64,000 nucleotides of DNA, from the NCBI GenBank assembly GCA_029864565.1, contig JAOTTD010000007.1:1-64000 (forward strand), in the 5' to 3' direction. Source of the stretch: Thermoplasmata archaeon (lineage in GTDB: Archaea > Thermoplasmatota > Thermoplasmata > UBA10834). Position 1 is the stretch's first letter. Each line of letters starts with the position of its first letter. A program made the translations under genes and the position numbers. The notes under the pieces are model-generated. The model was not told the DNA's origin. It ran no database searches and was given only the letters and a program-made list of their open reading frames with translations. Shown here in pieces: positions 39,301 to 50,000 of this stretch.

Positions 39301-41679
39301 AGCGCCCAAGCGCTTGTCGTCCACATAAAGAGTGGCATCGTAGTAGCCTTCAGCTCCAAACTGGTACTCTACCACTTCTCCGCTCAACACGTGGCCTCCT
39401 CCGAAGTCCCACGTGTAATACAGATCATCGCCCTCGGGGTCTGTCGCAGAACCAGTGAAGGTCACAAAGTCGCCAGCGTCGGGGTCAGCCGGCAGCCATG
39501 TAAAGTCAACATCTTCCGGCGGTCCATTCGACATATCCCTCACGGTCACCTTGAAGCGTGCGACTGTCGTGAAGTTGTCGTCGTAATCCTCTTCGCCAGA
39601 ATCCGGGTTCTGAGAGGCTCCAGTTTCCCTGACCGCAACCCACGCTGTGTAGATACCATCTTCATCATATGAGTGATAAATCTCATCGGAGGCGGTCTCG
39701 CCGGTACCACCCGGACGCCAGTCAGACTTTGTGCCGTCACCCCAGAACCATCTGAACGACAACGGAGTCGTGACGTCATCATCATCAGCTGAGGCGCTGA
39801 AGAGCCACTCCTCATCGACCTCGATTTCCACGTCGGGGACGACTGGGTCACCGACGAATTGAGGAGCGTGGTTCTGATTTGGGAATGCCCTCATCCCCAG
39901 CCACTGATAGGACACGTCTGGCAATAGCATGTAAGTACTGTTCCAGTCACCAAGGCTGCCTCGTTCCCAATTCACTATGCTGACGCCATAGTTGTCATTG
40001 GAATAGGCCACTGGCTGACAGCCCATGTTTTTGTATGCCATCAGCTGCATTTCGTCGTACAGCTCCCCCCTTTTGACGGGGTCCATCTCGATGAGTGTCA
40101 GATTGTAGAGATCATCGAAGGTCTTATTGGACCAGTACACATCACTACTCTGCCCAATTGACATGGTCGTAAGCACTTCAAGAACGCCTGAGGCTTCCTG
40201 GAGCACGCCGAAGATCCAGTCCCAGAGCCAGATGTCGTAGTCGGCAGCATACCATGCGGTATTCATCTGGCTAACGGTCTTGAGCGAAAGGTCCAGCGCG
40301 ACACCGGCCAGATCAGTCCAGCCGAGAATTTCCTTCGCTGCACTCTCCCACTCGGCCTGAGTATCCAACGTAATAAAGTCAAACCGAAGCTCATCCACCA
40401 ATACACCGTCCACCTTCCTCCAGAGCGGTGTGGCACTTGGGTTCTCCGCCCCGCTGCTATCGTAGATCCACCCGTCTTCGTTGAGTATCTTTCTTGCCGC
40501 GGCGGTATCGGGCTTTATCGGGTCAGGAATCTCGTAGAGCCAAGGACTCGATTCCGGAACAAGCGAATGAGAGACCGATCCAAGTCCCTGGCAGATTATA
40601 TCAACGAACGCCGTCTTGTTTATGCACGTGGTTATTGCGAGCTTGACGGTCTCGTTCAGAAGCAACTGGTTGTTCCTGCCTGACGTCATTGTTCCTCCGA
40701 GTTCACTCCGCTTTTCGTCCGTCATCTGATTCAGGTTGAACTCGTAGACGAAGCCGGCACTTGTAGAGAATCCAACTGTGTTCGACACGTTGGGGAGATT
40801 AACCAGGTACTTCTTCGGTGGTATTCTCACCTGACAATCAATCTCTCCAGTCCCAAGCTTTTTCATAGCTTCATCATCATTCAGTTCCTCGAGAATTATC
40901 ACATGGTCGAAGTGGATTTGCCAGCCGTAGTTCTCAGTCTGATACCAATGTGGGTTCCTTGCAAGTTTGGCTGCCGTTTCCTCGACGTATTCAACATAGA
41001 AAGGACCAGAGCCAATCACGGGGTCATTCTCGAAGTCGATGAAATCCTCGCCTTCCCAGTAATACTTAGGAAGAACGGGCGCTCCGGTCCATGAATCGAA
41101 CACTGGCGCGAACGGTGTCGTCAGGTTAATATACAGATCCGTATCAGTCGGATAGGCTATTGTCTCAATAATCGGTATCTTCTCTTCAGTGAGTTCATTG
41201 GGGAAGTAGAAGTGCAATCTGCTCTCGGGGTTATCCTGAAGGGCAAGGAAGCTCCAGGCGACGTCCTCGGCCGTCACATTATGACTCAGGTCATCGGGAT
41301 TCCTTGGGTCAACGAAATGTGCGTTGTCGACAAGCTTGAAGTACCAATCCAAGCCATCGGGAGAAACCTCCCAGTACCTTGCGAGGTCGCCGATCACTTC
41401 TGTGTTCTCGTCATACTGCAGCAATGTGCTGTATGCGGAGAAGATGACGTAGCCTTCACTAGCCATGGTATATGTGTTCGGATTCAGAGTATCGACCGTA
41501 AGCTCTGTTATGGCCAATACGAAATCACGGTCAACGTCCAAGCCCTGGGCCTCGGCATTGAACACCAATCCCGAGCCTGAATATCCCATGAAGAACGAAG
41601 GCACTCCAAGCATTAGCGCTGCGAAAAACAGCGCTGCGAAAGCAGTTTTTCTAGTCACTACCATTTCTACATACTCCAT
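36325..41679 (-). CDS. Solute-binding protein family 5 fused to about twelve PKD-like domains with C-terminal TM anchor (1784 aa)
   Basis: SBP_bac_5-like N-terminus (WEVSPDGLDWYFKLVDNAHFVDPRNPDDLSHNVTAEDVAWSF), long PKD array, terminal EEEDEEEEEDDKKSF and TM helix. Confidence 0.87.
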   Translation of the reverse strand: MEYVEMVVTRKTAFAALFFAALMLGVPSFFMGYSGSGLVFNAEAQGLDVDRDFVLAITELTVDTLNPNTYTMASEGYVIFSAYSTLLQYDENTEVIGDLARYWEVSPDGLDWYFKLVDNAHFVDPRNPDDLSHNVTAEDVAWSFLALQDNPESRLHFYFPNELTEEKIPIIETIAYPTDTDLYINLTTPFAPVFDSWTGAPVLPKYYWEGEDFIDFENDPVIGSGPFYVEYVEETAAKLARNPHWYQTENYGWQIHFDHVIILEELNDDEAMKKLGTGEIDCQVRIPPKKYLVNLPNVSNTVGFSTSAGFVYEFNLNQMTDEKRSELGGTMTSGRNNQLLLNETVKLAITTCINKTAFVDIICQGLGSVSHSLVPESSPWLYEIPDPIKPDTAAARKILNEDGWIYDSSGAENPSATPLWRKVDGVLVDELRFDFITLDTQAEWESAAKEILGWTDLAGVALDLSLKTVSQMNTAWYAADYDIWLWDWIFGVLQEASGVLEVLTTMSIGQSSDVYWSNKTFDDLYNLTLIEMDPVKRGELYDEMQLMAYKNMGCQPVAYSNDNYGVSIVNWERGSLGDWNSTYMLLPDVSYQWLGMRAFPNQNHAPQFVGDPVVPDVEIEVDEEWLFSASADDDDVTTPLSFRWFWGDGTKSDWRPGGTGETASDEIYHSYDEDGIYTAWVAVRETGASQNPDSGEEDYDDNFTTVARFKVTVRDMSNGPPEDVDFTWLPADPDAGDFVTFTGSATDPEGDDLYYTWDFGGGHVLSGEVVEYQFGAEGYYDATLYVDDKRLGAVDRPILTTKSVTVARNNAPVVDTPKYKNVERNLATVFDITAYDDEDDIRVTWIWGDGEIDVTTSASNSHTYSNLGYYTLTVWVDDLTGLPNHNVSDICEVYVYNPAQNVPAEIVEFTVTNAHPYTGEEIEFTAKALDADGDALQFTIDYGDETSEVQTFSSSDPNTIRTYIFHKEYSSGAYPTAYLYVDDGTANTISDGIEIEVIANFAPTLDPLVDVYGDTGESTDFEAAANDLDDDELTYYWEWDDGETTAILDDGLASHVYEDSGEYEYRVWVDDGKGHNVTDSATAYINSIPVLDPLTPFPIDSGVEMTFTATATDDDGDELTYTWWFEETDEYVVGNDIVHSFTTEGDWDYTVWVDDEFPLSSHNVSSTSVVTVQPAGVNDPPWITPIADMEVTVNEEATFIVKFGDPDGDPLTITWDFGDGEFAYEAAATVTHAYASVNVFHAVVWVDDCLFNTSEPFDVTVVDDMPPTAVADIPLSAAEDTDVTFDGSDSTDDILPLAEWEWYIVELDVTVTGEVTEYSFADPGVYTVELTVTDSIGQTDTDTATITITDTTDPIAVADADPLEVDMGDTVTLIGTGSSDNSGSIASYEWEFFDGVELQTLTGETVEHTFEVAGSYPVTLTVEDPSGNSASDDSLTIVVRDTEPPVAEAGDDQEVSEGDEVTFDSIGSEDNVDIVLYTWEFDYDGEAQELDGAIATFTFDIAGVYEVTLNVSDAAENYATDTVTITVLEVVVNEPPVADAGADQTVTVGDEVTFDGSASSDDNDLIENYTWTFTYDDLEKERYDVSPTFTFDIVGVYNVTLTVMDDDSQTDSDWMSVTVQDAVPTNDPPIANAGTDQTVTVGDEVTFDGSGSSDDSGVIENYTWSFTYDGEAKELYEVSPTFTFDIAGTYTVTLTVEDAEGETSTDSVTITVEEEEDEEEEEDDKKSFIESYGLALAIILALIIVALVLFFVMKGRKGGKAPTSMDDMSAGEPEAPSEGSTEQG

Positions 41680-42003
41680 ATTCCAACCCCCGAATTCAAC
41701 TGTCCGAATCTCCTGTGTATTATCACAGGCTACGATTCCTACTTCATCCGCTCCTATCCGGGAAAATGGCGGCTCAAGGCAAACGCTGAAGCCATATGTT
41801 CGTGCGCTCCTCCGACACCAGCAGCATTGCCTGTCGTTACCTCCACGCCCCCGTAGAAGAACTGATTTCGTAACCCATGAATGCTATAAACCTCTTTCGA
41901 TTCCCACCATGACTATTATGTACATTGGTGAACTCCCTCGATGCGGGCATGGCCAGCAACAAAGCAGGTGCGACTTCATCAACGGGAAGATCTTCGTTCA
42001 TGA

Positions 42004-42942
42004 TTATCTCTTCCTCAGCCTCGGGTTCAGTATCTCATCAAGCGCGAATCCCAGCAGAGTGAATCCGAGCACGAGGAAGACTATGCACAATCCGGGCATG
42101 ACAATCCAGTAATGCAGGCCGAGTTGGAAGGCGCTGTTGTCGTACGCGTAAGAGAGCATCGTGCCCCAAGTGACCGTACCATAGGGACGCATGTGTAGGA
42201 AGCTCAAGGTTGCCTCGGAGAGAATCGATATCGCCACCGTGAGTATAGTGTTGGCAAACACGAGCGGGAAGGAATTGGGCAGAATATGCGTCTTGATGAT
42301 ATGCAGGTCGCCTGAGCCTATCGCCCTCGCCCGTTCGATGTACTGCCGCTCCCTTAGGGACAGCACTTGTGCCCGCACCAGACGGGCGGTTGCTGACCAA
42401 CCCGTCAGGCCGATGATGAGTATAATCACAGTGAGGCTAATCGTGCCGATCAATCCCGCAACGAGAATCATGAGCACGAGCCATGGAATGGAGAGCATCA
42501 CATCGTTGATCCTCATCAACACCTCGTCCTTCCATCCACCTGCGTATCCGGAGTATAACCCAACCGCCGCTCCTACGACTGAGGCGATCACCGCTGCGAA
42601 CATTCCGACCAATATCGAGGTCCGAGCGCCATATAGCAGCATGCTGAATATGTCGTAGCCGAAAACATCGGTGCCCATCCAGTGTTCGCTAGACGACGGC
42701 AAGTACGGTTCGAACAGCCCCGATCTGGTCGCATCGACCTCGTAAGGAGCGAGGTACGGCCCGAACGCCGCAATCACGCTGAAGAATATCAGGATGATTG
42801 TTCCGGCCAACCCCATCGGGTTCTTCAGGAGGGCCCTTGTGACGCGCTTCGACCGGAAGATCAAGAGCCGGAGCTTCTCGCGCCTGACCTCCGCGCGGAT
42901 CCTCGAAGCCTCCTTGGCCTTCCTGTTGCTCGATTGCATCAT
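42004..42942 (-). CDS. Dipeptide-type ABC transporter permease (DppC-like), second set
   Basis: HWMGTDVFGYDIFSMLLYGARTSILVG; C-terminus FALDEILNPRLRKR nearly identical to that of 1565-2518. Confidence 0.88.
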   Translation of the reverse strand: MMQSSNRKAKEASRIRAEVRREKLRLLIFRSKRVTRALLKNPMGLAGTIILIFFSVIAAFGPYLAPYEVDATRSGLFEPYLPSSSEHWMGTDVFGYDIFSMLLYGARTSILVGMFAAVIASVVGAAVGLYSGYAGGWKDEVLMRINDVMLSIPWLVLMILVAGLIGTISLTVIILIIGLTGWSATARLVRAQVLSLRERQYIERARAIGSGDLHIIKTHILPNSFPLVFANTILTVAISILSEATLSFLHMRPYGTVTWGTMLSYAYDNSAFQLGLHYWIVMPGLCIVFLVLGFTLLGFALDEILNPRLRKR

Positions 42943-42955
42943 TCCTTCCTCTTCC

Positions 42956-43981
42956 TCAAACCAGCTTGATCCTCGGATCGATGTAAATCAATACGAGATC
43001 TGCAATGAAATTCGCAATGACGACGGCTACGCCGCCCACGACCACGACAAACTGGAGAATCGGGAAGTCCAGTTCCCATATCGCTGTGATCGTCCTGTAC
43101 CCAATTCCGGGGTAGTTGAAAACAATCTCGATCTGATAAGCGCCACCGATGATGAAGGCAACACTCATGGCTATCAACGCGACCATCGGTGGCAATCCGT
43201 TCGGAAGCGCGTGACGTCTTAGTATCATGTAGTCCGTCAGGCCTTTTGCCTTGGCTGTGAGTATGTAGTCATCGTTCATCACATCGACCAGAGAGCTCCT
43301 CATCACCAACGCCACACCAGCGAAGGATGCGATGGCCAGCGTGAGCGACGGGAGTATTAGATGCTCGAGAACGCTGAGAATGATTGGGAGTTCCCATTTG
43401 AAGACCGGGCCATACTCCACGATGTCATAATAGCTGCTGCCTGGGAGCTGCGGCCACCAGTTCATCCCGAACAACTGTGTGCTGAAGGCTTCCTGAAGGA
43501 GCATGGCGAACCAGAAGATCGGCATACCGTAGAAGAACAGGCCCGTCGCAGTCGATGTGAGATCGAATGCGCCTCCGCGTCGATAAGCCGCCATGGCTCC
43601 TACAGCCATGCCGATTATCAGCGTGAAGAATGTGGAGGTCCCAATCAACAATATGGTCCAACGCATGTCGTACGATATGATATCCCAGACGGACCGAGAG
43701 CTCATCATGTACGACGTGCCCCAGTCGAGGGTGACCGTCTTCCAGAGATACGTTACATATCTTTCGAAGAGGCCGGCGTCGAGGTTGAATTTGTCAATGA
43801 GCGATTCCTTTATCGCCGGATCCAACTTGGGATCTCTCGGAACCATGTTCAGTATCGGGTCGCCCGGCATGAAGTGGATCAGCGCGAAGTTCAGAGTCAT
43901 TATGCCGAAAATCGTAATAGCGACATTGACGGAGCGCTTCACCAGCATTCTCCTCAACGAACGCCTCCCGGCAGAGGTCAC
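42956..43981 (-). CDS. Dipeptide-type ABC transporter permease (DppB-like), second set
   Basis: IHFMPGDPILNMVPRDPK, VMRSSLVDVMNDDYILTAKAKGLTDYMILRRHALPNG, QIEIVFNYPGIGYRT. Confidence 0.88.
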   Translation of the reverse strand: MTSAGRRSLRRMLVKRSVNVAITIFGIMTLNFALIHFMPGDPILNMVPRDPKLDPAIKESLIDKFNLDAGLFERYVTYLWKTVTLDWGTSYMMSSRSVWDIISYDMRWTILLIGTSTFFTLIIGMAVGAMAAYRRGGAFDLTSTATGLFFYGMPIFWFAMLLQEAFSTQLFGMNWWPQLPGSSYYDIVEYGPVFKWELPIILSVLEHLILPSLTLAIASFAGVALVMRSSLVDVMNDDYILTAKAKGLTDYMILRRHALPNGLPPMVALIAMSVAFIIGGAYQIEIVFNYPGIGYRTITAIWELDFPILQFVVVVGGVAVVIANFIADLVLIYIDPRIKLV

Positions 43982-46029
43982 GTGCCCCCCCCTCCTGGGC
44001 CGAATTTGCCATCGCTCCTGAGATCGCCTAACTTGACCTCCTTCTTTCTAATCCTGTACTCGTCCCAGGTCAGCCCCCACTGATCGATCTTCTTGCGCCT
44101 CGCGTCGGCGAACATCACCCAAGCGACCACCGAACCGATTAGGGCGAACAGTATCCCTAGACCCACGTAATCCCAGATATTCCATTCCTCGATCTCGGCA
44201 ATTCCATAGTATCGAATGCGGACGGTGATGTTCACAGAGCCATTATGGTATTTCGTGTCGAACATGCGGTCTGTGAAAGTGACCAGCGCTTTGTACTCCC
44301 CTCTCAGTTCGTAAGTGTGGTTGACCTCGCAAATGACGACGCCCTTTTCGTCGTAATCTGTCAGATTGAGTCGCAGCACTGTCGAATTATCCCCGAAGTC
44401 CCACGTGATCTCAATGGGATCATTCTCTTCGTCGAAAAATTTGATGATGAAACCGACGATGCTTCCCGGAAGGCTGTAGCTGCCGTTCGTATGCAACACG
44501 TCGATACCAACAATCGTAGGCGCTTTGTTGTCGGATCGGATGGTAATCACTTCCCACCTGGTCACGGTGTGATTGTACCAGCCATCGGTGACCTTCAAGG
44601 TGACGTTGAAGTAACCGGCAGCACTGAATTCATGCTCCTGGGATATCCCATGGATCTTCTTCCCACCGGAAGTCGTGTTCTCTGAGGAGTCCGAACCATC
44701 ACCAAAATCCCACGTGGCAGTAAGCACATCACCGTCCCAGTCGGCCACCTCAGTATAGAGGGTTGCGGTGACCGTTGGGTTGGTTGAATTGATCTCCGGC
44801 GCCGAGAACGTCACAAGGATGGCATTCATTACGTACGGCACCACGTTGATCTCGGAGGTGATGTTGATGGGGCCGAGCGTCTGATTGTGGCGATCGACCT
44901 GGAGCTCAGGGAGAGCTGCGTCAGTGATGTAGAGGGTCACGGAGTAGTTGCCCTCCATCGAGAAGACATGGGAGACGTTCATCCACACGACCGCATTCGG
45001 TTCCGTCACATTCGTCCTGTGAACCTCGGTGTGGTATTCCTCCGCCTCCCTCTCGAAGACGAATGTCCAGGTGATAGCCTCGCCTTCACGATCGGATGCG
45101 TTCGCATAGAACCAGACCTCAACGGTGGGATCGACCCACTTCGCTGACGCAGAGAACATGCCTTCCGGGCCAAGGTTGAGGCCTATCTTGAACAGGACCT
45201 CTGACGTGCTCTCTATCACATTGCCCTGGCCATCGTTGACTGTCACATTGAGGTAGTAAAGGACTTCGTAGAATTCGGCCCCCGGCTCGATAGGGTCCCA
45301 AACATGAGTCTGATTCACAGTGACCTCGGTCCCAGCTGGGCCCGTCTCATTGTAGACAAGAGGTGTCCCGTCACCGAAGTCCCATGTGACGTTGAGCGGA
45401 TCGCCGTCTTGGTCGATGAGTTTGATTGAATACACACACTCCATAACGGTCGGTTCGTAATGAGAACCAAGAGATAGGACGAATTTCGGGGCGACGTTTT
45501 CCGGCACAACATAGACCAGCCTAGTCTGAGTCTTGGTGGTGAAGCCATCGAAAATCGTCAATGTGACTTTGAAGAACGGATCCTCAACGAGCGGATCAGT
45601 CAGATTCCCCTCATGGTCGTACGTCCAGGTAGTCACGACTTTGCCAACACTTGCGGTCACGTTGACCGATACAGGGCTGTTAGGATTCGGTGAGCCATCT
45701 GGCAGTTCGCTGTCGTACTTGATGGTGAAATTCAGCGACGACCCTACGTCGGTTGTAGCATTCGCGTAGAACTTCACGGGCTCTCCGACGTGGACCCACG
45801 AGGGGAGCACTTTGAACTCCACGCCGCTTATAGCACATGATTCCGCAGGAATCGGGTGGTCCTTTTCGTCCGCTTCGTCGGTCTGCAGAGATTGGAATAC
45901 AACAGAGGCAAACGACGACACAATTAGAATCAGGAGACAGAACAGAGGCACGGCGCGACTGCCCTGGAAGAGTCCGAGAAGGTTTTCAGGAGACCTACGT
46001 CGATGACCCCGACCGCGACGGACCTGCAC
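43978..46029 (-). CDS. Membrane-anchored multi-PKD protein without recognisable SBP domain
   Basis: N-terminal TM, repeated PKD signatures (DGDPLNVTWDFGDGTP, DWDGDVLTATWDFGDGSD), C-terminal TM and cytoplasmic tail; 4-nt overlap with dppB-like gene. Confidence 0.85.
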   Translation of the reverse strand: MQVRRGRGHRRRSPENLLGLFQGSRAVPLFCLLILIVSSFASVVFQSLQTDEADEKDHPIPAESCAISGVEFKVLPSWVHVGEPVKFYANATTDVGSSLNFTIKYDSELPDGSPNPNSPVSVNVTASVGKVVTTWTYDHEGNLTDPLVEDPFFKVTLTIFDGFTTKTQTRLVYVVPENVAPKFVLSLGSHYEPTVMECVYSIKLIDQDGDPLNVTWDFGDGTPLVYNETGPAGTEVTVNQTHVWDPIEPGAEFYEVLYYLNVTVNDGQGNVIESTSEVLFKIGLNLGPEGMFSASAKWVDPTVEVWFYANASDREGEAITWTFVFEREAEEYHTEVHRTNVTEPNAVVWMNVSHVFSMEGNYSVTLYITDAALPELQVDRHNQTLGPINITSEINVVPYVMNAILVTFSAPEINSTNPTVTATLYTEVADWDGDVLTATWDFGDGSDSSENTTSGGKKIHGISQEHEFSAAGYFNVTLKVTDGWYNHTVTRWEVITIRSDNKAPTIVGIDVLHTNGSYSLPGSIVGFIIKFFDEENDPIEITWDFGDNSTVLRLNLTDYDEKGVVICEVNHTYELRGEYKALVTFTDRMFDTKYHNGSVNITVRIRYYGIAEIEEWNIWDYVGLGILFALIGSVVAWVMFADARRKKIDQWGLTWDEYRIRKKEVKLGDLRSDGKFGPGGGGT

Positions 46030-46208
46030 TGTACTCTTCCCCCCTCAAGGAAGTGTTTTTCAACGTTCTGGCCATCGCACCCAGCATTGCCAGATGGATG
46101 CTTGCCTGCGCCAATGCTATTACTCTATAAAAAGATAACCAAACGACCTACGCCTGCATCCGGGTTTTGCAAATTCACATCACGGAAATCGAATTGTAGG
46201 GGGGGGTG

Positions 46209-46321
46209 CGCGGGGAGGGGGATTTGAACCCCCGAGCTCTTGCGAGCACTGGATGTTTGCCCCTTCTGAAGCTCGGAAGGAGATAGCAATCCAGCGCCTT
46301 GCCGGGCTGGGCCATCCCCGC
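46209..46321 (-). tRNA. tRNA-Ser (GCT) with ~29-nt intron at position 37/38 (46255-46283)
   Basis: Acceptor GCGGGGA/TCCCCGC, CTGGA/TCCAG anticodon stem interrupted after TTGCTA, long variable arm, GGTTCAAATCC T-loop. Confidence 0.88.
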
Positions 46322-46805
46322 ATCGATTGCGCATAAGGCTGAGTGCTTTCTTAAAGGTTTGTCGAGGGTCCGCCATCAGTATTCCTCGCAGTAACAACGA
46401 TGCTTGCTGACGACGTTTTGAGGGATTGGTTCGATGCGTAGATATGGGCCTTGCTAGCGGGCGCTGGCAGACTACTGCGATCAAAGAGGAAATTGAGTGG
46501 CGCGTTAACTCAACAACGCGAGAAGACGCTCCGGACACGAAACTCTCAAATACGCCGGACGCTAACGTAATAAGACGTAGTTCCGGGCTAAGCGCTCGGT
46601 TGAGCGAGAGCGGATAGAGTTCGAAACGCATATATACGGCATCGAGCTTAGCGGAACTACCCAAACCAATTTGGCTGCGACAGTCGGCGATGGTTGGGAG
46701 GGAGGCGTTAACTCGCCAGATCTGATGATCGACCTTTAATCCATCTGTCGCAGACATGATGGAGGATCAAGATCCCCGGCTGTCGTCGTGATCTCTTGAT
46801 TCTGA

Positions 46806-46819
46806 CGTTCGATGGTAGA
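46806..46819 (+). other. 5' half of putative 16S pre-rRNA processing stem
   Basis: CGTTCGATGGTAGA complementary to 48468-48481 (13 WC + 1 G-U). Confidence 0.65.
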
Positions 46820-46837
46820 AGAGTATCGTGCAAACAC

Positions 46838-46859
46838 CGCGGCATTTCCGAATGCCGCG
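46838..46859 (+). repeat. Hairpin in 16S leader
   Basis: CGCGGCATT-TCCG-AATGCCGCG perfect 9-bp stem. Confidence 0.7.
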
Positions 46860-46958
46860 AACGCAGGGAACATAATCGGTGAGATTTGGACCTGCCAGTG
46901 ACTTAAGTACACGATCAAGCGACCGCTAATAGTAATGAGATTTGAGACGACAAGATCA

Positions 46959-48427
<1,469 letters not shown>

Positions 48428-48467
48428 ACGCAAAACCGGAGGGGCACTACCCCTCCACACATTGCGA

Positions 48468-48481
48468 TCTGCCATCGAACG
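48468..48481 (+). other. 3' half of putative 16S pre-rRNA processing stem
   Basis: TCTGCCATCGAACG complementary to 46806-46819; followed by CATTTTTTATC, a likely terminator. Confidence 0.65.
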
Positions 48482-48620
48482 ACCATCATTTTTTATCGTT
48501 CCGAGTTCCAGCGTATGCGCTGCGCGGACTTGAACTCGAAACATGCAATCTTATGACCGTAGCAGAAATAATGAAACGAAAAAGGGTTTGTGTGTTTCTC
48601 GTCTCCCCGTCGGTCGTGGC

Positions 48621-48755
48621 TCACCCGAGCGGCGGCTCTGGTGGAGGCTGTGGCTCCGGCGACTTCGGCTTCCTGCCCATGACCATCATGACGACCATGA
48701 GCAGTATCACGACGATCAGCAGCCCGATTATGGCGAGGCCGATTGCGCCGTCCAT
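48621..48755 (-). CDS. 44-aa single-TM microprotein with Pro-rich tail
   Basis: MDGAIGLAIIGLLIVVILLMVVMMVMGRKPKSPEPQPPPEPPLG. Confidence 0.5.
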   Translation of the reverse strand: MDGAIGLAIIGLLIVVILLMVVMMVMGRKPKSPEPQPPPEPPLG

Positions 48756-48974
48756 CTTGTTGTCGACTGGCTCCAAATCGGCAAATCGACATGTTTGCCT
48801 ACCGGACAACGAGCGGGCCCTATGCAAACCGCCACCACTCTTTCAGTTGGTACTCCTAATCTTTTTATATCACCGCTCGATACCCACACATACGGAGCTG
48901 AAAGAAGGGTCTGGCGACATTCTGTCATGAGCCCGCAAGAGACGAGTGATGCCGGAAGGAAAGGATGAGACAAC

Positions 48975-50000
48975 ATGATGATTCTTAAGATGAAGAAGGA
49001 GGACCTCTCCGTGTTCCTTGAAACGGTCAAGGAGTGGGGTGAATTGTGGGGTCCTGCTAGAAAAGGCGAAAGGGTCGTTTTTCAGAGGGTCGATGGGCTC
49101 TCTCAGATGGACCTGAAGGCGACGAGGACAATAATCCCGCCTAAGAAGTTCCTCTATCCTCAGAGATTCACGATGTTCGATTTCGACGACAAGGGATATG
49201 TCGAGCGGACCGAACACGTTCCGAACCGGATCCTGTTCGGCATCCACCCTTGTGACATACATGGCATACAGGTCATGGACGAGTTGTTCCTAGAGGAGTA
49301 CAGGGATCCCTATTACGCCGAAAGGAGGGAGAAGACCCTGCTCCTCGGCCACAGCTGCATACCAGATGACAAGTGCATGTGCTCCGCAAGGGACACGGAG
49401 TTCATAGCCGAGGGCTTCGATCTATTCTTCACTGATCTCAAGATGTTCTACCTCGTCTGGGTGGGATCGAGCAGGGGGCATGACCTCGTGCGGATGAGGC
49501 CGGAGCTGTTCAATAGGAACATAGGAAGAGATGACATCCTAAACTACAACGAATACAGGAAGTGGAAGAAGGCCCAGGTCCAGTCCGGGGCGGACTTCAC
49601 GGGCATGCCAGACATTTTCGAGCTGGGCTACAACAGCCCCATCTGGGACGAGCTGGCCGAGAAGTGTCTCTCGTGCGGACAGTGTACGATGGTCTGCCCC
49701 ACGTGCAACTGCTTCAACGTCGTTGACGAGGTCGAGCTGGGAACCGTCGAGGGAACCAGGGACAGGTTCTGGGACAGCTGCATGTTCCGCGAGTACTCGC
49801 TGGTCGCCGGAGGCCACAACTTCAGGGACAAGCGCGTCGAAAGGCTGAAGCTGTGGTACACGCACAAGCTGCAGGCTTACATAAGCGAGTTCGGCGAGCC
49901 TTCCTGCGTGGGCTGCGGAAGATGCGTTGCAACCTGTCCCGTGGATATCAACGTCGTCACGGTCACCAAAGCGCTCAGGGAGCAGGAGGTCGGCAAATGA
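48975..50000 (+). CDS. hydB: NiFe hydrogenase/sulfhydrogenase beta subunit, 4Fe-4S (group 3b type)
   Basis: CLSCGQCTMVCPTCNCF, CVGCGRCVATCPVDIN, RILFGIHPCDIHGI; first gene of hydBGDA-order operon; TATA tttttatatc upstream. Confidence 0.88.
   Translation: MMILKMKKEDLSVFLETVKEWGELWGPARKGERVVFQRVDGLSQMDLKATRTIIPPKKFLYPQRFTMFDFDDKGYVERTEHVPNRILFGIHPCDIHGIQVMDELFLEEYRDPYYAERREKTLLLGHSCIPDDKCMCSARDTEFIAEGFDLFFTDLKMFYLVWVGSSRGHDLVRMRPELFNRNIGRDDILNYNEYRKWKKAQVQSGADFTGMPDIFELGYNSPIWDELAEKCLSCGQCTMVCPTCNCFNVVDEVELGTVEGTRDRFWDSCMFREYSLVAGGHNFRDKRVERLKLWYTHKLQAYISEFGEPSCVGCGRCVATCPVDINVVTVTKALREQEVGK

Noticed and set aside
46125-46757. 210-aa minus-strand ORF over tRNA-Ser and 16S upstream region
   Set aside because: Runs through the tRNA gene; composition inconsistent with coding.
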